NCBI GenBank assembly: GCA_910588615.1
Contig: CAJUOI010000010.1
Span: 1-59,200, forward strand
Source of the DNA: an uncultured Christensenellaceae bacterium
Lineage (GTDB): Bacteria > Bacillota > Clostridia > Christensenellales > Borkfalkiaceae
Direction: 5' to 3'
Length of the DNA stretch: 59,200 nt
Shown piece by piece: positions 26,647-34,999 of this stretch. The first letter of the stretch is position 1. Every line of letters starts with the position of its first letter. The position numbers and the translations under genes were made by a program. Below the pieces are notes generated by a model, which saw only the letters and a program-made list of their open reading frames with translations, searched no databases and had not been told where the DNA came from.

Positions 26647-27844
26647 ACGCGCGGAAGCACGGCAGAAGCGATTGTTTGACCGTACGGACGAAATCGCGCT
26701 TTTCAATCAGGAGAAAGTCCTGTCTGCGTTTCGGCAGGAGCAAATCGCCATGCGTCATTTTATGCAGACAAACGGCTACGGTTACGGCGACGAGGGACGC
26801 GACGCGCTTGGACGGGTATTTGCCCGTTGTTGCGGAGCGGAGGGGGCAATCGTTTCACCCGCGATATTGAGCGGTACGCACGCCATTTCCATTGCACTGT
26901 TCGGCGTTCTGCGTCCCAATGAAAGGGCGTTGTGTATCACGGGCGCGCCGTACGATACGTTGCGCGGGGTTATTGGAGGCGAGGGTGTCGGTTCGTTAAA
27001 GGATTTTGGTATTAATTTTGATATTATCGAACTGAACGGAGGCGGTAAGATTGATACGGATAAGGTTGTTACTGCCCTCGAGACGAACGACTATAAAATG
27101 GTTTATATTCAGCGTTCGCGCGGGTATGAGCTGCGAGACGCGTTTTCCGTGGAGGAAATCGGGGCGGTGTGTGCGCTCGTGCGCAAATGTGGCTTTCAGG
27201 GGTGCATCTTCGTAGACAACTGTTACGGAGAGTTTGTGGAAGAAAAGGAGCCGACCGAGGTCGGCGCGGATCTGATTGCGGGTTCGCTCATCAAAAACCC
27301 GGGTGGTGGGCTTGCGCCGACGGGCGGTTATATCGCAGGGAAAGAAAAATATCTGAAGTTGGCGGAAGGGCGGCTGACCGCGCCTTCGGTCGGGGCGGAG
27401 GTCGGTTCGTATGCTTTCGGATACCGTCTTTTTTACGAAGGACTCTTTTTGGCGCCGCATTCGGTGGCGCAGGCAATCAAGGGCGGACTGTTGCTTGGTG
27501 CTTGCCTTGAAGAACTTGGTTACGAAACGTTCCCCAAAGCGGATATTTTGCCCTCCGATATCACGCGTGCGGTGCGCTTCGACACGGAAAAGCAGCTTAC
27601 CGATTTTATTGAGTCGGTGCAGGAGTGTTCGCCGGTCGATGCGTTTGTGCGACCCGAGGCGTGGGATATGCCCGGTTATGATGATAAAGTGATTATGGCT
27701 GCGGGAACCTTTGTATCGGGCGCTACGAGTGAGCTTTCTGCGGATGCGCCCATCCGCAAGCCCTATACGGCGTATTTTCAGGGCGGCTTGACCTACGAGC
27801 ACGTAAAAATCGCCTGCAAGCGGATTTTAAACAAATTGATATAA
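26624..27844 (+). CDS. YnbB-type PLP enzyme (methionine gamma-lyase family, PF06838)
   Basis: 406 residues, fold type I PLP enzyme often annotated as aluminium resistance protein or methionine gamma-lyase-like. Conserved blocks: TNGYGYGDEGRD, VSPAILSGTHAI, VDNCYGEF and GSLIKNPGGGLAPTGGY with the PLP lysine. The family sits after miaA in many Firmicutes, as here; its physiological substrate is not settled, so I give no symbol. It overlaps miaA by 23 bases with GGAGG 12 bases before the ATG. Confidence 0.88.
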   Translation: MTAEEIIERAEARQKRLFDRTDEIALFNQEKVLSAFRQEQIAMRHFMQTNGYGYGDEGRDALGRVFARCCGAEGAIVSPAILSGTHAISIALFGVLRPNERALCITGAPYDTLRGVIGGEGVGSLKDFGINFDIIELNGGGKIDTDKVVTALETNDYKMVYIQRSRGYELRDAFSVEEIGAVCALVRKCGFQGCIFVDNCYGEFVEEKEPTEVGADLIAGSLIKNPGGGLAPTGGYIAGKEKYLKLAEGRLTAPSVGAEVGSYAFGYRLFYEGLFLAPHSVAQAIKGGLLLGACLEELGYETFPKADILPSDITRAVRFDTEKQLTDFIESVQECSPVDAFVRPEAWDMPGYDDKVIMAAGTFVSGATSELSADAPIRKPYTAYFQGGLTYEHVKIACKRILNKLI

Positions 27845-27850
27845 AATTCT

Positions 27851-28231
27851 ATGGAATATACAGTAAACGATGAAAGATTGAATGCGGCAACGTTTATCGC
27901 GTTTGCCAATCAGGTATGGCAAGGGGATTACGACGAGGAGAAAACGTCCGTTGCGTTGTCAAGGACGATTAACATCAGCGCGTATGACGGCGAAACGCTC
28001 GTCGGTTGCCTGCGCATTCTGACCGACGGGTATTATTTCGGCACGATTACGGAGCTGCTCGTTTTGCCGAAGTATCAAAGGCAGGGAGTGGGCAGCCGTC
28101 TGCTTCGGCTTGCTAAAGAGAATGCGCCGACGACTCTGTATTTCGGCGCGCGTCCGGAAGCAGAAGAGTTTTATATAAAAAACGGGTGCGTGAAGGGGAT
28201 GCAATCGTATATGATTCCGAAAAATAGATAG
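27851..28231 (+). CDS. GNAT family N-acetyltransferase
   Basis: 126 residues. The acetyl-CoA loop QRQGVGSRLL follows the strand ITELLVLPKY, giving the core GNAT signature. The substrate is unknown; the short single-domain form occurs among protein or small-amine acetylases. It begins 6 bases after the PLP enzyme with no clear ribosome site, so it is probably the last gene of the miaB transcript. A strong terminator follows. Confidence 0.82.
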   Translation: MEYTVNDERLNAATFIAFANQVWQGDYDEEKTSVALSRTINISAYDGETLVGCLRILTDGYYFGTITELLVLPKYQRQGVGSRLLRLAKENAPTTLYFGARPEAEEFYIKNGCVKGMQSYMIPKNR

Positions 28232-28250
28232 TTTTTTAGAAGTAAAAACA

Positions 28251-28287
28251 AGCCCGCCGTCTTGCAGCCAAGACGGCGGGCTGTTTT
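28251..28287. terminator. Bidirectional terminator between the GNAT gene and potD
   Basis: A 14-bp perfect GC-rich stem (28251-28264 with 28269-28282) has a 4-base loop, GTTTTAT on the plus side and TGTTTTTACT on the minus side. It ends both converging transcripts. Confidence 0.9.
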
Positions 28288-28298
28288 ATACTTAATTT

Positions 28299-29816
28299 TC
28301 AACGAATTTCTTTTTGGTCTGTCAGGCGGTAGCCTTTTCGGGGTTTGAGCCTGAACTCGATTTTGCGTCCGAGCTTCCAATACAGAATCGCAAGTGCGAT
28401 CACGACAATAGCAACGGTAATGACTGCAATTGCCCAGCCGTCGAGTTTTTCGCCCTTGACCTGCGTCCAGAGTTCGTTAATCCGCTCTTCCTGCGTTCCG
28501 TAATAGCTCATGACGGCGCAGCGCTTCATCGTGTCCTCGGGGGGGTATTGTGCAAAAAGCTGGCGCGAAAGCTGCTCTTCGTCGGCGTAGATAATCGCAT
28601 CTTCGCCGAAGAAATAGCTGACGTCATAGGGGATGCTCTGCTCTTCGTTCTCGGCGGAATAGACGTCGCATGCGTACTCGAACATTTCCTTGCCTGCAAT
28701 CACCGAGGTGTAGCCGATATAATAGGAGTTTCGCACGGCGTTGTCGGGGCGGGACATAAAGTTGATGAACGCTTGCGCTTCCTTTTTCGAGGCGCCCTTT
28801 GGCATGACCCAACCGTCGAAAAAGAGGTTTGCGCCCTCTTCGGGGATATGAAAGTTTAAATAAACGTCCTGATTTTCCGCTTCGTCCATAGCGTAAACGG
28901 CGTCGCCGCTCCATGCGAAGTTTAAAAGAATCGTGCCCTTCACCATATCCGACTTTCCCGTGTCCGTTTCAAACCCGAAAATGTTGTTTTTCATGGCAAG
29001 AAGAGTATCTTGTACTTTTTTAACGGTTTCCGTATCGGTGCGGTTAAAAATGTCGGTAACGTTTGCGTTGTAGTCGTCGGCGTTTTTGTCGAGAGAGAGA
29101 AGCTCGTCCCGATACACGATGCCGAGCCCGACGAAATAGGAGTCGCGTACGTTGTCTTTCGTAGTTACTTTTTTGCGGAAATTAGAATCGAGCATGATCT
29201 TCCATCCCTGTGAAAGATCTTCTTCCGATACGCCTTCGGGATTGTATACGAGCCCTGTTGTTCCCCACATATATCCTGCGGCATAATCTTCCCAGAGGAC
29301 GGTTTTTTGTTCCGTTACTTTCTTTCCGTCAACTTCCTTTTCCTCGGGAACGTTCATCTCGCCGTTTTTAAACACGTTGCGGATAAAAGGGGATACGTTG
29401 TTCACGTAAAAATTATTTTCGTTCGTTTCGTCAAAAAAATCCTTATCGAGCGGCTCCAGCATACCTTCCGCCGCAAGCTTCATGATCATGTATTCCGACG
29501 GGCAGACGAGGTCGTACTTGTCGCCGAGCTTGAGTTGGTTGTACAAGTCCTCGTTGGTGCCGAACGTGGAATATTCCACCCGAATGCGTTCCCCGTATGT
29601 CTCTTCGTACCAGATTTCGAAGTCGTCGATCATCGAGGGTGCGTTTTTACCAAGCCCGAGATAGTCGTCCCCGTAGGAACCTTTGCCGCCTTCATCAATG
29701 TATTCTTCCCAATTATATACGCGGAGAACTTGTGTTTTAGCTGAGCAGCCGCCGAGCGAGGAAACAACGGGCAGTAAAAAAAGGAGGGAGAGAAGAATCG
29801 ATAACTTTTTTTTCAT
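28299..29816 (-). CDS. potD: Spermidine/putrescine-binding lipoprotein with C-terminal membrane helix
   Basis: 505 residues, longer than the usual ~350. A signal peptide ends in the lipobox LGGC (Cys24). The binding domain begins LRVYNWEEYID, typical of PotD. An extra hydrophobic helix at about 460-480 is followed by a basic tail, so the mature protein may be held by lipid at one end and a transmembrane helix at the other. Last gene of regulator-potA-B-C-D; it overlaps potC by ATGA. Polyamine is the expected ligand; binding residues were not checked one by one. Confidence 0.9.
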   Translation of the reverse strand: MKKKLSILLSLLFLLPVVSSLGGCSAKTQVLRVYNWEEYIDEGGKGSYGDDYLGLGKNAPSMIDDFEIWYEETYGERIRVEYSTFGTNEDLYNQLKLGDKYDLVCPSEYMIMKLAAEGMLEPLDKDFFDETNENNFYVNNVSPFIRNVFKNGEMNVPEEKEVDGKKVTEQKTVLWEDYAAGYMWGTTGLVYNPEGVSEEDLSQGWKIMLDSNFRKKVTTKDNVRDSYFVGLGIVYRDELLSLDKNADDYNANVTDIFNRTDTETVKKVQDTLLAMKNNIFGFETDTGKSDMVKGTILLNFAWSGDAVYAMDEAENQDVYLNFHIPEEGANLFFDGWVMPKGASKKEAQAFINFMSRPDNAVRNSYYIGYTSVIAGKEMFEYACDVYSAENEEQSIPYDVSYFFGEDAIIYADEEQLSRQLFAQYPPEDTMKRCAVMSYYGTQEERINELWTQVKGEKLDGWAIAVITVAIVVIALAILYWKLGRKIEFRLKPRKGYRLTDQKEIR

Positions 29817-30625
29817 TTTTTCGCCTCTTTTTTGCGTCTTCCGCTGAAATTTGCTACGAGCACGACGGCGAGTATAATGACGAAAATCAGTGTCGTCAGT
29901 GCCCAGAACGAGGCGAGCGTTTCTGCCGTATGTGCATTTCCCTTCATCGTGGCGTTGAAGACGTAGGTCGAAATGGTGTCAAATCCTGCGGGTTTCGTGT
30001 AGCTGGTTACGATGTAGTCGTCGAGAGACAGGGTAACGGCAAGCATGAATCCCGAAACGACGCCGGGGATAATCTGCGGCAGTACGACGCGGAAAAGTGC
30101 TTTTGCGGGATTGGCGCCCAAATCGAGCGCCGCCTCGTATAGACTATTGTCCATTTGTTTGAGTTTCGGCAACACGGAGAGCACTACGAAAGGCGTGCAT
30201 ATCACCATATGTCCGATTAAGAGGGTGAAATACGACTTGGAAATCCCTACGCTGACGAAAGCGATAGCGAGCGCGAGTGCTGTTACGATTTCGGCATTGA
30301 CGACAGGAATTTGCGATACTCCGTTTAAAAAGGCTTTTTGTCTGCGCTTTAAGTAGTACATGCCGAGTGCGCCGGTTGTTCCGAGAATGGTGGAAAGGAT
30401 GGCGGCGAGCAGGGCGAGGAGTAACGTGTTGCCTATCATTGTTAAAATAACGGGGTCTCCGAACAGTTTTTTGTAGTGCGCAAAGGAAAAACTACCGCTC
30501 GTGCCGATGGTGTTCGTCGAGCTGAACGAGTAGACGGCAAGCAGGAGAATGGGGGCGTACAGTAACAGCAGGACGAGTCCGATAAACGCGGCTTTCAAAC
30601 ATTTGATTGCAATTTTCTTTTTCAT
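29813..30625 (-). CDS. potC: Spermidine/putrescine ABC transporter permease
   Basis: 270 residues, six hydrophobic helices. The ATPase-coupling EAA loop reads EAALDLGANPAKALFRVVLP. I start at the ATG (30625-30623) overlapping the potB stop; a longer open frame upstream lies inside potB and has no homology. Forms the membrane channel with PotB. Confidence 0.94.
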   Translation of the reverse strand: MKKKIAIKCLKAAFIGLVLLLLYAPILLLAVYSFSSTNTIGTSGSFSFAHYKKLFGDPVILTMIGNTLLLALLAAILSTILGTTGALGMYYLKRRQKAFLNGVSQIPVVNAEIVTALALAIAFVSVGISKSYFTLLIGHMVICTPFVVLSVLPKLKQMDNSLYEAALDLGANPAKALFRVVLPQIIPGVVSGFMLAVTLSLDDYIVTSYTKPAGFDTISTYVFNATMKGNAHTAETLASFWALTTLIFVIILAVVLVANFSGRRKKEAKK

Positions 30626-31410
30626 AAGTTTGCCCCCCGAACGCTCTCTTCCGACTTGAAGCCGCCCGTCAACACGGAAGTAACCAATACTACGAGCAAA
30701 AGGATCAAGGCTATCATGGAACCCATGTGCCAGTCGGTGCCGAAATAAGTTTCGATAAACTTGCCGATAATTGTGATTTTCGAGTTTCCGAGCATATCCG
30801 AAACAACGTAATTCGTCATAGAGGGGAGGAATACCATGGTGATCCCGCTGATGATTCCCGAAAAGGACAGAGGAAGAGTAACGCGGAAAAACGTCGTTGC
30901 CGCGTTCGCGCCAAGGTCGGCGCTCGCCTCGTATAGCGAATTGTCGATTTTCGAGATGGTGGTGTAGAGGGGCAGAATCATAAACGGAAGGAAATCGTAT
31001 ACCATGCCGAACACCGTGTTGGCGTAGTTCGTTTCGCCCAGCAGTCCGATCCAGTTGATAAGCTCCCGTATGGCGTTGACCCGAAGCACGAAGTTGATCC
31101 ACATCGGGGTTACGAAGAGCAGCAGTATTATATGCTTGCGCTTCATTTTGCTCCGTGCCAGAATGCAAGCGACGGGATAGGCGATGAGGAGGCAAATAAC
31201 CGTGGTTATTAGCGCGATGACGACGGAATAGACGATGGTCGACAGCTTCATCGGGTCGGAAAAGAATTGTAAGAAGTTGGTGAACGATACGTGGTTGTTT
31301 TTGTCGGTAAAGGCGTAAAAGACTATGACGAGCATCGGTGCGATTACGAAAAACAGCAGAAACACCGCGTAGGGAATGCAGAGGGTCTTGCGAGAAAAGC
31401 GTAATTTCAT
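30622..31410 (-). CDS. potB: Spermidine/putrescine ABC transporter permease
   Basis: 262 residues with about six membrane helices. The EAA loop reads EASADLGANAATTFFRVTLP. Start at ATG 31410-31408, overlapping the potA stop (ATGA), with GAGGAG upstream; the upstream open extension lies in potA. Pairs with PotC. Confidence 0.94.
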   Translation of the reverse strand: MKLRFSRKTLCIPYAVFLLFFVIAPMLVIVFYAFTDKNNHVSFTNFLQFFSDPMKLSTIVYSVVIALITTVICLLIAYPVACILARSKMKRKHIILLLFVTPMWINFVLRVNAIRELINWIGLLGETNYANTVFGMVYDFLPFMILPLYTTISKIDNSLYEASADLGANAATTFFRVTLPLSFSGIISGITMVFLPSMTNYVVSDMLGNSKITIIGKFIETYFGTDWHMGSMIALILLLVVLVTSVLTGGFKSEESVRGANL

Positions 31411-32930
31411 TTCTTTTTCTCCTCGTGGTGCTTTAACGACAGTTTGATTTTTTCTTTGGGAATGACGACGGAAACGAAGTCGTTTTCGTTCCACAAATCA
31501 TCGGTCGCGAAAACGAAATCTTCTTCGCTCTCGTCCGTACGGACGATCAGGCGGTAATGGTCGCCCTTATATATAATTGATATAATGTGTCCCGTCGTGC
31601 CGCCCGCATCCTTATCGTCGCTGATTGCGATGTCGTTTAATCCGACTTCGACGACGACCTCCGTTCCCGTCAAATCGAGCCGCTCTCCCTGTGCGGTAAC
31701 AAGGTAGTCCTCCTCGTCGATCCTGCTGCCGGGGTAGAGCTGCGTAACGTCGCATTCGAACTCGCCGTCGGCAAACGCTACGGTGTTCCGTTTCGTAATC
31801 GTTCCGTCAAACACGTTCTTCGTGTATTTCGGTTTCATCAAGTGGATTCCGTCGGGGGCGATCCTCATGCCGATGACTTCTCCGACCTCGCGGCTTTCCG
31901 TGCTTTGAATGACGAGTTCGTATTTTCCGACCTGCACGGAAATTTCGTAGTGGATTCCCTTGAATACGACGGAAATAACCTCGCCTTTTAATTGCCCTTC
32001 GTTTGTCTTGCACATGACGATGTCCTCGGGGCGGACGACGACGTCAACCATTTCGTTAACCCCGAAATCGTCGACGCAGGGGAAGGTCTTGCCGCAGAAC
32101 TTCACCCTCTTTTCCCCGACGACCGTGCCGTTGAAAATGTTGCTTTCGCCGATGAAGTCGGCGACGAAGGTGTTGGCGGGTTCGTTGTAAATTTTGGTGG
32201 GGGTGCCGATTTGCTGGACGATGCCGTCAGCCATGACTACGACCGTGTCGGACATGGTGAGCGCTTCTTCCTGATCGTGTGTTACGTATATAAAGGTGAT
32301 GCCAAGACGGCGGTGAATTTCTTTCAGTTCGAGCTGCATTTCCTTGCGCATTTTTAAATCGAGCGCACCCAGGGGCTCGTCGAGAAGAAGAATTTCCGGC
32401 TCGTTTACGATTGCTCGCGCAATGGCGACGCGCTGTTGCTGTCCGCCCGAAAGGGTGGAGATAGCGCGCTTTTCAAAGCCCTCCAAATCGACGATTTCAA
32501 GTGCCTTCTTTACCTTTGCTGAAATCTCCGCTTTGGAAAGCCGCTGTTTTTTCGTATAGCTTTTGCCTTCGCCGTTGGTGTAGGTGTTTAAAACGCGTTT
32601 GCATTTCAAGCCGAACGCGATATTTTCAAAGACGTTGAAATGGGGGAAGAGGGCGTAGCGCTGAAATACGGTGTTTACGGGGCGTTTGTTGGGCGGAAGG
32701 TTGGAAATATCCTTTCCGTCCAGTAAAATTTTTCCGCTCGAGGGCAAATCAAAGCCTGCGATCATGCGCAGAGTCGTCGTTTTTCCGCAGCCCGACGGAC
32801 CGAGAAAGGTGATAAATTCGCCTTTTTTGACGTAAAAGCTTACGTTTTCGAGGATAAGGTTGTCGTCATAGTATTTCGTAACGTTTACGAGCTCGATAAT
32901 GTGCTCGTCCCGATTTTTGATTTCGCTCAT
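31407..32930 (-). CDS. potA: Polyamine ABC transporter ATPase with duplicated TOBE module
   Basis: 507 residues, against about 370 for a standard PotA. Walker A GPSGCGKT at 44-51, signature LSGGQQQ at 160-166, Walker B LLLDEP at 181-186. About 20 extra residues sit near 112-132. A normal TOBE region at about 263-366 is followed by a second one at 372-500: NIFNGTV/NVFDGTI, GEVISVVFKGIHYEI/GHIISIIYKGDHYRL and the ends GMRIAPDGIHLMK/SVVIPKEKIKLSL align. Start at the ATG after GGAGAAACC. It is 14 bases from the regulator gene. Confidence 0.94.
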   Translation of the reverse strand: MSEIKNRDEHIIELVNVTKYYDDNLILENVSFYVKKGEFITFLGPSGCGKTTTLRMIAGFDLPSSGKILLDGKDISNLPPNKRPVNTVFQRYALFPHFNVFENIAFGLKCKRVLNTYTNGEGKSYTKKQRLSKAEISAKVKKALEIVDLEGFEKRAISTLSGGQQQRVAIARAIVNEPEILLLDEPLGALDLKMRKEMQLELKEIHRRLGITFIYVTHDQEEALTMSDTVVVMADGIVQQIGTPTKIYNEPANTFVADFIGESNIFNGTVVGEKRVKFCGKTFPCVDDFGVNEMVDVVVRPEDIVMCKTNEGQLKGEVISVVFKGIHYEISVQVGKYELVIQSTESREVGEVIGMRIAPDGIHLMKPKYTKNVFDGTITKRNTVAFADGEFECDVTQLYPGSRIDEEDYLVTAQGERLDLTGTEVVVEVGLNDIAISDDKDAGGTTGHIISIIYKGDHYRLIVRTDESEEDFVFATDDLWNENDFVSVVIPKEKIKLSLKHHEEKKK

Positions 32931-32944
32931 GGTTTCTCCTTCGT

Positions 32945-33478
32945 TTAAAAATTGGGGGGCGTGGAAATCCAGATGAATTTCGCTTTTGATTTTCCCTTGT
33001 TTACGATTTGGTGTTCTTTGTCGGCAGAGTAATAAAAACTTTCGCCTTTTTTTGCGGTGTGGGACTTGCCTGCGCGAATGACGGTGATTTTTCCTTCGAG
33101 AACGTATCCGAACTCTTCGCCGTCGTGGGGGAAATCCGTCGACGTGGAAGCGCCCGCGGCGAGCTCCACCAGTACGGGTTCCATCATGTTTTTCTGCGCG
33201 TTGGGAATTACCCATTCGAGCGTCATTCCGTCGGACTGTTTTTCGATGTATTCCGATTCGGAAAACACGATTTTTTCTTCTGTCTCGTCCCGAAAAAATT
33301 CGGAAAGATTGCTGCCCAATGCGTTCAATAGGTCTACGAGCGTAGTGATGGAAGGGCTTGTCAAGTCATTTTCGAGCTGGGAAATGTATCCTTTCGTCAA
33401 CTCGCAACGGTCGGCAAGCTCTTCTTGTGTTAAATTTTTCTGTTGTCGCATGTCGCGCAGCTTCGTTCCCAATTCCAT
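32945..33478 (-). CDS. XRE-cupin transcriptional regulator of the polyamine transporter
   Basis: 177 residues. N-terminal helix-turn-helix (about 5-60; LTQEELADRCELTKGYISQLE) and C-terminal cupin (about 105-175; PHDGEEFGYVLEGKI). This two-domain type senses small molecules and often controls polyamine or amino-acid genes. It is first in the operon with potABCD, so it very likely regulates that operon and itself; matching inverted repeats flank the promoter. Ligand is not visible from sequence. Confidence 0.92.
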   Translation of the reverse strand: MELGTKLRDMRQQKNLTQEELADRCELTKGYISQLENDLTSPSITTLVDLLNALGSNLSEFFRDETEEKIVFSESEYIEKQSDGMTLEWVIPNAQKNMMEPVLVELAAGASTSTDFPHDGEEFGYVLEGKITVIRAGKSHTAKKGESFYYSADKEHQIVNKGKSKAKFIWISTPPNF

Positions 33479-33494
33479 AAGAAATTGCCTTCTT

Positions 33495-33511
33495 GTTTAG
33501 TATTATTAAAC
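33495..33511. promoter_or_regulatory. Candidate operator 1 for the XRE-cupin regulator
   Basis: Inverted repeat GTTTA-N7-TAAAC, 17 bases, just downstream of the predicted transcript start of the regulator gene. The same pattern recurs at 33555-33571, centre to centre 60 bases away. Confidence 0.55.
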
Positions 33512-33523
33512 TTTTCGCCATTT

Positions 33524-33551
33524 TTTATAAAACTTTCATAAAATTAAACAA
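33524..33551 (-). promoter_or_regulatory. Candidate promoter of regulator-potABCD
   Basis: On the minus strand TTGTTT (33551-33546) and TATAAA (33529-33524) are 16 bases apart. It is weaker than other promoters here and lies between the two GTTTA-N7-TAAAC repeats. Confidence 0.5.
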
Positions 33552-33571
33552 AAAGTTTAATAAAAATAAAC
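33544..33571. promoter_or_regulatory. Candidate operator 2 for the XRE-cupin regulator
   Basis: GTTTA-N7-TAAAC at 33555-33571; its left arm also pairs with TTAAAC at 33544-33549 (TTAAAC-N5-GTTTAA). It overlaps the -35 region of the regulator promoter. Confidence 0.55.
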
Positions 33572-33657
33572 GAAACGCAGATAGAGTATAATATATATGA
33601 GAATAGCTGTCAACCGTTTAACGGGGGATAATGAAAAAAAATTTGAAAAAATATAAA

Positions 33658-33686
33658 AAACGTCCGCCCGAAAAGGGCGGACGTTT
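33658..33686 (-). terminator. Terminator of rpsT
   Basis: A 12-bp stem (33658-33669 with 33675-33686) with a 5-base loop is followed on the minus strand by a T-run. It starts 13 bases past the rpsT stop. Confidence 0.9.
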
Positions 33687-33699
33687 GCGTAAAATGTCG

Positions 33700-33963
33700 T
33701 TATGCAATCGAAGCTAATTTTTTGGCAAGTTTTGCTTTTTTGTTGTCGGCATTGTTTTTGTGAAGAATACCCTTCGTTACAGCGGAATCGATTTCCGAAA
33801 CCGTTACTGGATAGAGGGCGGTTGCGCTCTCTTTATCGCCTGCGTCGACGGCGGCAAGAAACTTCTTGATGCTCGTCTTTAATGCGGACTTGATTGCCTT
33901 GTTCTGTTGCGTTTTTTTCTCGGTAACGAGTACGCGTTTTTTTGCAGATTTAATGTTGGGCAC
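33700..33963 (-). CDS. rpsT: 30S ribosomal protein S20
   Basis: 87 residues, Lys/Ala-rich, starting MPNIKSAKKR and with NKAIKSALKTSIKKF, both typical of S20, which binds 16S rRNA in the small-subunit body. Stand-alone gene with its own promoter and terminator. AAAGGAG precedes the ATG. Confidence 0.96.
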   Translation of the reverse strand: MPNIKSAKKRVLVTEKKTQQNKAIKSALKTSIKKFLAAVDAGDKESATALYPVTVSEIDSAVTKGILHKNNADNKKAKLAKKLASIA

Positions 33964-34010
33964 GGTAACTAACTCCTTTCAATTGACCTTATAACTTAAT
34001 AACCTTTGAT

Positions 34011-34039
34011 ATTTTAGCATAAAATAAAATCCTTGTAAA
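34011..34039 (-). promoter_or_regulatory. Promoter of rpsT
   Basis: On the minus strand TTTACA (34039-34034) and TAAAAT (34016-34011) are 17 bases apart, about 50 bases before the ATG. Confidence 0.7.
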
Positions 34040-34099
34040 CTGTTTTTTAGGCGGAAACGGTTAAAATTTATGAAATTTTCAAAAAAGGAGCGGTAAAAA

Positions 34100-34897
34100 A
34101 TGAAAAAATACGCGTGTACCGTAGGAATTTTCGACAGCGGAATCGGCGGGCTTACCGTTTTAAAGGAATGTCTTGCCGTGGCGCCGGCGTGTCGCTATCT
34201 GTATTATGGCGACAATCTGCGGGCGCCGTACGGCGAAAGAAGTCCCGAGGAAATCCTTTCCTTCGTGCGGGAGGCGTTAAAAAAGTTTAAACGGCGCAGG
34301 GTGGATGCCGTCGTGATTGCTTGCAATACGGCAACTGCCGTTGCCGTCGATGCGGTGCGCCGCGAATTTTCCTTTCCTATTATCGGCATGGAGCCTGCGG
34401 TAAAGCCTGCGGCGGAGCGTGGGGGGAATATCCTCGTGCTTTCGACACCGCGCACGGCGGAGAGCGCCAGAATGAAGATGCTGACAGGGCGCTTTCCCGA
34501 CTGTCGGTTTCGCGTCTTTCCCGCACCTGCGCTGGCGGGGGCGATCGAACGCTGTTTGACAAAAGGGGAGACTCTCTATCTGGCGGCGCATTTGCCCGAG
34601 GGGAAGTATGATTCCGTCGTGCTTGGTTGCACCCATTATGTCTTTTATAAAAAGGAAATTGCCGACTTTTATGCGGCGAAGGTGTTTGACGGCAGTGCGG
34701 GAACGGCAAAACGCCTTTTCGAGGTGATTCGAAATATTGATTTAGGGAGAGCTGACCACCTACTGCCCACTAAAAATCCGAACAATTGTTTTAGTTTTTG
34801 CGAAAAAAACTCGGTTAAATTTGTCGGAAAATGCAGAAAAATCAATAAATCAGTATTTTTGCGAACGTTTGTTTTAGAATCGGATAAAATAAATTGA
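34100..34897 (+). CDS. murI: Glutamate racemase
   Basis: 265 residues. It makes D-glutamate for the second position of the peptidoglycan stem peptide. The two catalytic Cys are in ACNTATA and LGCTHY; GIFDSGIGGLTVL opens the protein. AAAAGGAG precedes the ATG. Adjacent to the cell-wall and division cluster but separated from it by the mraZ promoter. Confidence 0.95.
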   Translation: MKKYACTVGIFDSGIGGLTVLKECLAVAPACRYLYYGDNLRAPYGERSPEEILSFVREALKKFKRRRVDAVVIACNTATAVAVDAVRREFSFPIIGMEPAVKPAAERGGNILVLSTPRTAESARMKMLTGRFPDCRFRVFPAPALAGAIERCLTKGETLYLAAHLPEGKYDSVVLGCTHYVFYKKEIADFYAAKVFDGSAGTAKRLFEVIRNIDLGRADHLLPTKNPNNCFSFCEKNSVKFVGKCRKINKSVFLRTFVLESDKIN

Positions 34898-34930
34898 CAA
34901 TTTTTCAAAAAAAGTTTAAAAAAATACCGT

Positions 34931-34960
34931 TTGGTGGTTGACAGTGGGCAATTAGGGTGC
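34931..34960. promoter_or_regulatory. Candidate MraZ operator overlapping the mraZ promoter
   Basis: TGGTT (34935-34939), TGGGC (34945-34949) and AGGGT (34954-34958) resemble the TGGGN repeats at about 10-base spacing that MraZ binds in other bacteria. They overlap the -35 box and the spacer, where binding would block transcription. Confidence 0.45.
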
Positions 34961-34966
34961 TATAAT
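34938..34966 (+). promoter_or_regulatory. Main promoter of the division and cell-wall cluster
   Basis: TTGACA (34938-34943) and TATAAT (34961-34966), spacer 17 bases: a perfect consensus match directly upstream of mraZ. Confidence 0.88.
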
Positions 34967-34999
34967 ATATTCAACACTGCAAAAAAGGGTTACCGACGA

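Noticed and set aside
30626..31195. Long 5' extension of potC
   Set aside because: It overlaps potB in another frame and has no homology; the ATG overlapping the potB stop is the natural start.
33598..33657. 19-codon open frame with TATAAT at 33587-33592 just upstream
   Set aside because: No -35 box or ribosome site, very A-rich codons, and it ends at the rpsT terminator. More likely non-coding.
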